Shown here: positions 58,617 to 64,000 of the stretch, in pieces
Layout of the letters: each line of letters starts with the position of its first letter
How positions within the stretch are numbered: the stretch's first letter is position 1
Source: DASUBV01 sp963822485
Lineage (GTDB): Bacteria > Actinomycetota > Actinomycetes > Streptosporangiales > Streptosporangiaceae
Direction: 5' to 3'
Length of the DNA stretch: 64,000 nucleotides
Assembly (NCBI GenBank): GCA_963822485.1
Contig: CAWGHW010000037.1
Span: forward strand, 372,001-436,000
Translations under genes and position numbers: made by a program
Notes under the pieces: generated by a model
What the model was told of the DNA's origin: nothing
What the model saw: the letters and a program-made list of their open reading frames with translations, nothing else
Database searches by the model: none

Positions 58617-60155
58617 TTATGCAGGTCGCCGGAGCAGGGCCAGGAAGATCGCGTCGGTGCCGTGCCGGTGCGGCCAGAACTGCGCGAAGCGCTCGTGCGG
58701 ATCCGCGCAGGCCAGGCCGGGCACCTCGGCCAGCACCGCCGGGGCGTCCAGCACCTCGACGCCGCCGTGCGCGGGCAGCACGTCGGCCAGCACGTCCCTG
58801 GTCTCGGCCAGGTGCGGCGAGCAGGTGACGTAGGCCACCACGCCGCCGGGGCGGGCGGACTCCAGGGCCGAGGTCAGCAGGCGCCGCTGCAGGCCGGCCA
58901 GGTCGGCGATGGCCTGCGGGGAACGCCGCCAGCGGGCCTCGGGGCGGCGGCGCAGGGCGCCGAGCCCGGAGCACGGGACGTCGGCGATGACCCGGTCGAA
59001 GGAGCCCGGCGCCCAGGGCGGCCGCGTCCCGTCGGCCACCACCACGCCGGTCGCGCTCCCGCCTGCGCCGGCCGTGGCAGCGTCGGCCGTGGCGGAGCTG
59101 GCTGTGGCGGAGCGCACCAGCCGGGCGCGGTGCGGGCGTATCTCGGCCGCGACCAGCCGGGCGCCCTGCTGCGCGGCCAGGCCGCCGAGCAGGCGGGCCT
59201 TGCCGCCCGGGCCGGCACACAGGTCCAGCCACCGGTGGTCGCCGCCGGGCACCCCGCCGCTGCTCACCCCGCCGCTGTGCACCCCGCCGCTGTGCACTCG
59301 GGTCAGCGCGATGGCCGCGAGCTGGCTGGCCTCGTCCTGGACGCCGGCCCGGCCCTGCGCCACGGCCGGGATCCCGGCCGGGTCGCCCTCGGCCAGGTAG
59401 GCGCCGAACTCCGACCACCGGGCCGGGGCCGCGCCGGCCGCGGCCAGCTCGGCGGCCCCGGCCAGGCCGGGGACCGCGCACAGGGTAACCGCGGGGCGCT
59501 CGCTGTCGGCGGCCAGCGCGGCCTCGGTCTCGGCCAGCGAGCCGCCGAGGGCCTCACGCAGCGCGGTGACGATCCACCGGGGGTGGCTGTACCGGACGGC
59601 CAGGTGGCCCTCGAGGTCGTCGGCGCGAGCCGGGGCCGCGATCTCGAGCCAGGCCTCCAGGTCGCGGCCCGCGACGCGGCGCAGGACGGCGTTGACGAAT
59701 CCGGCCGGCCGCGGGCCGACCACGTCCCGGACCAGGTCGACGGAGGTGGCCACGGCGGCGTGCGAGGCGATCCTGGTGCTCAGCAGCTGATGGGTGCCGA
59801 GCCGGAGGATCTCGCGCACGGCGGGCTCCAGGGTGTCCAGCTCGCGGTCGCTGCACACGGCGAGCACGGCGTCATAGGTGCCCCGGCCGCGCAGCGTGCC
59901 GTAGGTGAGCTCGGTGGCCAGCGCGGCGTCCCGGCCGCTGAGCCCGCGCTCGGTCAGCGTGGCCGGGAGCAGCAGGTTGGCGTAGGCGTCCCGCTCGGTC
60001 ACGGCGCACAGCACGTCACAGGCGGCCCGGCGGGCCGGATCGGCGCGGCCGCGCCGTGGCGGGCGCTGGCCGGCGGACGACTGCGGCCGGGTACCGCCCG
60101 TCCTTCCGCCCGAGGGGCGGCCGCCCCTCCCCCGCGCGGGTGCCTGGCCGGCCAC
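58617..60155 (-). CDS. rsmB: 16S rRNA (cytosine-967 C5) methyltransferase
   Basis: Methylates C967 of 16S rRNA, 512 residues. A basic low-complexity start leads to a NusB-like RNA-binding domain (AACDVLCAVTERDAYANLLL, VREILRLGTHQLLSTRI). The Rossmann methyltransferase has WLDLCAGPGGKARLLGGLAA as SAM site, the Cys-loop VPCSGLGALRRRPEARWRR and the second Cys in VAYVTCSPHLAET. A VHSGG repeat (15-bp units near 59245-59297) lies just before the SAM motif and looks like an inserted expansion. GTG start abuts the fmt stop. Confidence 0.94.
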   Translation of the reverse strand: MAGQAPARGRGGRPSGGRTGGTRPQSSAGQRPPRRGRADPARRAACDVLCAVTERDAYANLLLPATLTERGLSGRDAALATELTYGTLRGRGTYDAVLAVCSDRELDTLEPAVREILRLGTHQLLSTRIASHAAVATSVDLVRDVVGPRPAGFVNAVLRRVAGRDLEAWLEIAAPARADDLEGHLAVRYSHPRWIVTALREALGGSLAETEAALAADSERPAVTLCAVPGLAGAAELAAAGAAPARWSEFGAYLAEGDPAGIPAVAQGRAGVQDEASQLAAIALTRVHSGGVHSGGVSSGGVPGGDHRWLDLCAGPGGKARLLGGLAAQQGARLVAAEIRPHRARLVRSATASSATADAATAGAGGSATGVVVADGTRPPWAPGSFDRVIADVPCSGLGALRRRPEARWRRSPQAIADLAGLQRRLLTSALESARPGGVVAYVTCSPHLAETRDVLADVLPAHGGVEVLDAPAVLAEVPGLACADPHERFAQFWPHRHGTDAIFLALLRRPA

Positions 60156-61107
60156 CTAGCCGAGCACCGCGGCGTGACCGGCCGGCCGGCGCAGGCCGCG
60201 CGCCCAGTCGGCGGCCGCCATGCGCCGCTTGCCATCGGCCTGGACGTCGCCGAGCCGGACGGGCTGGGTCCCGGTGCCGACGAGCACCTGATCGCGCAGC
60301 ACCCGCAGCTCGCCGGGACCCGGTGCCGGCGCCGGATCCGCGGACGCTGACGCTGACGCGGGCGTGACCGGACCGAGCTTGAGCCGGCTGCCGTCCAGCG
60401 TGGTCCACGCGCCGGGCGCCGGGGTGCACGCGCGGATGCAGCCGGCTCACCGCCGGGGCGGCCAGCTTCCAGTTCACCTCGGCGTCGGCGGTGGTGATCT
60501 TGGGGGCGAAGCTGATGCCCTCAGCGGGCTGCTCACGCGCCTCAAGCCGGCCGTCCTCGATCATGTCCAGGGTGGTGACCAGCAGCTCGGCACCGGCCAC
60601 GCTGAGGCGCTCCAGCAGCGTGCCGGTGGTGTCGGAGTCCCGGATCGGCTCGGTGAGCACGCCGAAGGTGGGCCCGGCGTCCAGGTCATGGACGAGCCGG
60701 AACGTGGTGGCGCCGGTCATGTCGTCGCCGTGCAGGATGGCGTGCGGCACGGGCGCCGCGCCGCGCCAAGCGGGCAGGATCGAGAAATGCAGGTTGACCC
60801 AGCCGTGCGCCGGGATCTCCAGCACGTGGTCGGGGATCAGCGCGCCGTAGGCGGTGACCGGGCAGCAGTCCGGGGCGAGCTCGGTCAGCCGGGCCACGAA
60901 CTCGGGGTCCCTGGGCCGCGCGGGCCGCAGGATCTCCACGCCCGCCTCGGCGGCCCGGCGGGCGACGGCGCTGGGGCCGGACTTGAGGCCGCGCCCGGCG
61001 GGCGCGTCCGGGCGGGTGACCACGGCCGCCACCTCGTGCCGCGAGTCGAGCAGCGCCTCAAGCGAGGCGACGGCGGCCACCGGGGTGCCGGCGAAGACCA
61101 GCCGCAT
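60156..61107 (-). CDS. fmt: Methionyl-tRNA formyltransferase (frameshifted)
   Basis: Formylates initiator Met-tRNA, about 317 residues after repair. The catalytic domain has MRLVFAGTPVAAVASLEALL, DCCPVTAYGALIPDHVL (usual motif region), GWVNLHFSILPAWRGAAPV with Asn and His and GATTFRLVHDLDAGP with the catalytic Asp. A one-base insertion at about 60441 leads to the C-terminal domain (CTPAPGAWTTLDGSRLKLG, PVRLGDVQADGKRRM) and a stop at 60156. Formylation genes are rarely lost, so the break is most likely a sequencing error. It lies between def and rsmB in the usual order. Confidence 0.9.
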
Positions 61108-61110
61108 GGG

Positions 61111-61656
61111 CTAGATGGCCTTGCCGCGCGTCGCGTGCGGTGAGTCCCGCACGACCGGGACGGGCTCGCCCCACCACTCGGCGGCCCGGATCTCCTTCAT
61201 CGCGAGCTTGCGCTGCGCCGCGTCCAGGCGATCGATGAACAGGACGCCGTCCAGGTGGTCGGTCTCGTGCTGCACGCACCGGGCCATCTGCCCGGTGCCC
61301 TCCAGCTTGACCGGGTCGCCGTACATGTTGAAGCCCGCGGCCACCACGCCGTAGGAGCGCTTGGTCGGGTACTGGAGGCCGGGGAAGGACAGGCAGCCCT
61401 CGTCGTCGGTCTCCTCCTCTTCCGACAGCCGCAGCGCGGGGTTGATCAGGTGGCCGAGCTCGTCGTCGATGTAGTAGGTGAAGACGCGCAGCCCCACGCC
61501 GATCTGCGGCGCGGCCAGGCCGACGCCGGGCGCCTCCAGCATGGTGTCGCTGAGGTCCTTCACCAGCCTGCGCAGCTCGGCGTCGAAGTCGGTCACCGGC
61601 TCGGCGGGCGTCCGCAAGACGGGATCACCGAACAGACGGATCGGCCTGATGCTCAC
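61111..61656 (-). CDS. def: Peptide deformylase
   Basis: Metal-dependent removal of N-formyl groups from new proteins, about 181 residues. The three signature motifs are present: GVGLAAPQIG, EGCLSFPG (Cys ligand) and QHETDHLDG (two His ligands and catalytic Glu). GTG 61656 has AGGAGG six bases upstream and matches the SIRPIRLFGDPVLRTPA family start. Only three bases separate it from fmt; the two act in sequence on formyl-methionine. Confidence 0.95.
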   Translation of the reverse strand: MSIRPIRLFGDPVLRTPAEPVTDFDAELRRLVKDLSDTMLEAPGVGLAAPQIGVGLRVFTYYIDDELGHLINPALRLSEEEETDDEGCLSFPGLQYPTKRSYGVVAAGFNMYGDPVKLEGTGQMARCVQHETDHLDGVLFIDRLDAAQRKLAMKEIRAAEWWGEPVPVVRDSPHATRGKAI

Positions 61657-61708
61657 CCGGTTCCTCCTGGTACGTGGCACGCACGCGCGACGGCGGCGCT
61701 GTTTAAGT

Positions 61709-63069
61709 CTATGAATCCTGGCGGCCGCTTCCGCCCGGCGACCGCGCCTTGAACGCGGCCTTGCGGGCGGCCCGCGCGACCCCGGGGTCCGGGTGGTGCT
61801 CGCTCAGCGCGGTGAGCAGGCCGATCACGCCGGGATGGTCGACGCGCCAGAGCCCGGCCACGATGTCGGCCTGGGCCGGGGCGGGCACCTCGGGCAGCAG
61901 CTCGGCGACCACGTCCAGCGGGTCGGCCTCCTCCAGCAGCCCGGCGCCGAGGTCGACCAGCAGCCAGGTCCGGTCCTCGGGCCGCAGCTCGGCTTCCTCG
62001 CCGTGCTCGTGCAGCCAGACCGCGGCGTGGGCGCGCAGCAGGGGATCGGCCAGCGCGGCCCGGATCTCCGGGGTGGCCGCGTCGCCGATCCGGTCCAGCA
62101 CGGCGAACGCGGCGCCGCGCAGCCCCGGCGAGCCGGTGGACGCGGCCTTGATCAGCTCGCGCGCCGCCCGGGGGCCGCTGCGGCCGGCCAGCCAGGTGCC
62201 GATCTCCGCCTCGCCGTCCTCCGCGTCGCAGCTGGCCAGCGTCATCAGCAGGCCGACCGCGCCGTCCCGGCCGGCGCTGCCCAGCACCGGCACGTGCCAG
62301 CCCTGCCCGCGCAGCCGGCGGTGCACGCCCCAGACGCCCAGCGGCGACAGCGCGACGGTCAGGCCGCCCGCGGCCTCCTCGGTGCCGAGCTCGACCACGC
62401 CCAGGTCGGCCAGCGTCTCCAGGGCACCCGACAGCGCCGCTGCCTCGTCCGGCTCGTGGCCATCCGGCCGGGCCTGGCCGGCCGGGCCAGGGCGGGCCTG
62501 CGCGCGTCCGGGCTGTACGTGTCCGCGCTGCCGGCCGTTGGCAGCGAGTCGCCCGCGGCGGCCGAGTAGGCCTCGAAGAGGGCGTCGATGCGGACCGGGG
62601 CGCCGACCGTGTACAGGGCGGTCGCCAGGCCGTCCAGCTCCTCGGCGTCCAGGATCGCGGCCAGCGCCGCGTCCCAGGCCCCCAGGACCTCGCTGGCTTC
62701 CTGCTGGTCCAGGCGGGCCGCGCCGTTGTCGCTGTCCGCCTCGCGCAGGCCCGTGGCCACCACTACCTGCCACGCCGCCTCGACCTCGGCCGGCGTGAGC
62801 TCCAGCGCGGCCGCCGCGGCCAGCGCATCGGCCGGGGCCAGCGCGTCGCCCGCGAACCGGGCCGTCGCCTCGTCGGCCCAGCGGCTCAGGTCGGCGGCCG
62901 CCCGCAGCAGCGGCGCCACCCGGGCCGCCGCGGCCAGTTCCTCGCGCGGGGCCAGCCGGACCGGGGGCATCCGCGGCCGCTCGGCCCGCCCGCCGCCGCC
63001 GAGCGCCCGGTCCTCGCCGCCATCGGTACTGGCGGACACGCTGCTGGGAGGCACGCTGGTGGGAGGCAC
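61709..63069 (-). CDS. Hypothetical HEAT-like repeat protein (frameshifted)
   Basis: About 450 residues in two frames. The N-terminal part (VRLAPREELAAAARVAPLLRAA, LELTPAEVEAAWQVVVATGL) and the C-terminal part (LETLADLGVVELGTEEAAGG, WHVPVLGSAGRDGAVGLL, HEAT-like ARELIKAASTGSPGLRGAAF and HPGVIGLLTALSEHHPDPGVARAARKAAFK, its end ARAARKAAFKAR) join across a break near 62470. The family is unknown. Starts are unclear: 15-bp repeats (gtgcctcccaccagc) carry several GTGs at 63040-63083, and a low-complexity open frame continues to 63407. It lies between def and priA. Confidence 0.6.
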
Positions 63070-63438
63070 GGTACTGGGAGGCGACGAGTGCCGGCGGCGA
63101 CGGTCTCCACGTCACTCGACCGGTCCTCACGCTGGCCGGGCTTACCCGGCTTGTCCGGGCTCACGCCGCGGTCCTGCTGGCCGGACTCAGCGTCGCGGGC
63201 AGCGGCGGCGCGACCGCCGCTCTCGTGCCCGCTGCCGCCCTGGCCGCCGCCGCGTTTCCCGCCGCTGCCGTGCCCGGCCCGGGCAGAGCTGCGCGGCGCG
63301 GCGTCGCCGCGCCGGCCCGAGGCGGAGTCTCCGCCGCCTGGCGTCACACGACCGGCCTGGCGGGCGGTGGCAGACCCGGAGCCGGCTTCCCGTCGTGAGG
63401 TAGCCACGCAAGCACCCTAAGGCCTCGGCGGTCAGTAG

Positions 63439-64000
63439 TCAGATCAGCTCGGCTGGATCAAGCTCCAGCCGGACCACTCCCGGCTCCTTTTTAGCTGTCC
63501 GCGCGGCCTGTCCCGCGCGCAGCGCCACCGCCAGCGCGGCGCCCCCTGAGCGAGGAGCGCGGACCAGGAAGCGGACCTGGTTGGCGTCCGGCTCCGCCGG
63601 CCCGCCCGCCTCGTGGACCGGCACCGGCCCCAGCACCTCCGCCCCCGGCGGCAGGTCAGCGCTGTCGAGCAGCGCCCGGACCGCGTCGTGCGGCCCGGAC
63701 AGCGCGGCCATCCGGCCGGCCGGCGGGAACCGCAGCTCGCGGCGGTCCTCCAGTTCGCGCCCGGCGAACGTCACCGGGTCCCAGCGGACCAGCGCCTGGA
63801 CGGCGGGCAGGCCCGCGTCGGCCACCATCACGACCCGGCCGCCCTCCGGACCCGGGCGGACCAGCGCCGCCGCGTTCATCCACCGCCGCACCGCCTCCTC
63901 CGCCGCCCGCAGGCTGGCCCGGCCCAGCAGGGCCCAGCCATCCAGCAGCACCGCGGCGGCATAGCCTCCGTCGACGCTGGGCTCCGCGCCCGGCGTCGCG
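63439..64000 (-). CDS. priA: Primosomal protein N' (PriA), C-terminal part
   Basis: The open frame runs off the window's right edge. The visible 187 residues include LLLDGWALLGRASLRAAEEAVRRWMNAA, GRVVMVADAGLPAVQALVRWDPVTF, the R-E-L-x-x-R-x-x-L-R-F-P-P block, and a C-terminal RFLVRAPRSGGAALAVALRA. This matches the end of actinobacterial PriA proteins, which have lost helicase residues and act in replication restart. The order priA-unknown-def-fmt-rsmB is common in actinomycetes. Confidence 0.85.
   Translation of the reverse strand, partial: ATPGAEPSVDGGYAAAVLLDGWALLGRASLRAAEEAVRRWMNAAALVRPGPEGGRVVMVADAGLPAVQALVRWDPVTFAGRELEDRRELRFPPAGRMAALSGPHDAVRALLDSADLPPGAEVLGPVPVHEAGGPAEPDANQVRFLVRAPRSGGAALAVALRAGQAARTAKKEPGVVRLELDPAELI

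Noticed and set aside
1..64000. tRNA or rRNA genes
   Set aside because: I looked for cloverleaf ends, GTTCGAATC-type T-loops and rRNA signatures in the intergenic gaps and saw none; a covariance search would be decisive.

Overview
The window is GC-rich (roughly 70-75% by eye) chromosomal DNA from an actinomycete. Supporting signs are DUF3040 and DUF222/HNH proteins, an F420-type LLM oxidoreductase, an ECF42 sigma factor with its DGPF partner, a SigB/SigF-type sigma factor, IdeR/DtxR-type iron boxes, and frequent GTG starts. Gene content fits a Streptosporangiales-like or related lineage, but I cannot name a species. No rRNA, tRNA, CRISPR array, transposase or prophage was seen.

Layout. 1-4.3 kb: end of a TgpA-like transglutaminase, DUF3040 and dinB. 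4.7-7.0 kb: nusB-efp-pepQ. 7.0-13.5 kb: SRPBCC-marR pair with a leaderless promoter inside an operator, type II NADH dehydrogenase, SigB-family sigma factor, a glycosyltransferase behind a structured leader, and an LLM oxidoreductase. 13.6-16.9 kb: aroC-aroK-aroB-aroQ. 17-25 kb: surface protein, tex with a very long Arg/Gly/Asp-rich tail, an SseB-like protein and two unknown genes. 25-33 kb: sortase, peptidoglycan-binding protein, CoA transferase, aldose epimerase, MobA-like enzyme, C45 acyltransferase, GNAT and XdhC. 33-37.3 kb: iron(III) ABC importer behind two tandem iron boxes. 37.4-40.1 kb: ribE-ribBA-ribH under an FMN riboswitch. 40.3-49.0 kb: a same-strand cluster coding for a DGPF protein, ECF42 sigma factor, a fusion of an ABC ATPase to a histidine kinase, an OmpR-type regulator and a xylose-type ABC importer. 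49-58 kb: a W-G repeat secreted protein, GlxA and DJ-1 pair, rpe, DUF2786, cytidine deaminase, a broken HNH endonuclease and a hydrolase. 58.6-64 kb: rsmB, fmt, def, a repeat-rich unknown and the 3' end of priA.

The strongest candidate for an undescribed system is the 40.3-49.0 kb cluster. A sugar-importer-type ATPase domain, with all its catalytic motifs, is the N-terminal sensor-side domain of a histidine kinase. Its sequence closely resembles the stand-alone ATPase of the importer encoded downstream. This suggests that transport state feeds directly into phosphorelay signalling.

Two sequence-level patterns also stand out. One is a family of 48-bp intergenic palindromes, two of which sit inside a duplicated element of about 115 bp. 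The other is short tandem arrays that begin exactly at stop codons and keep repeating the stop.

At least a dozen genes, including the housekeeping genes fmt and aroQ, are split by single-base shifts that are mostly net +1. This looks like insertion-biased sequencing error rather than mass gene decay, so such genes are annotated across the break.
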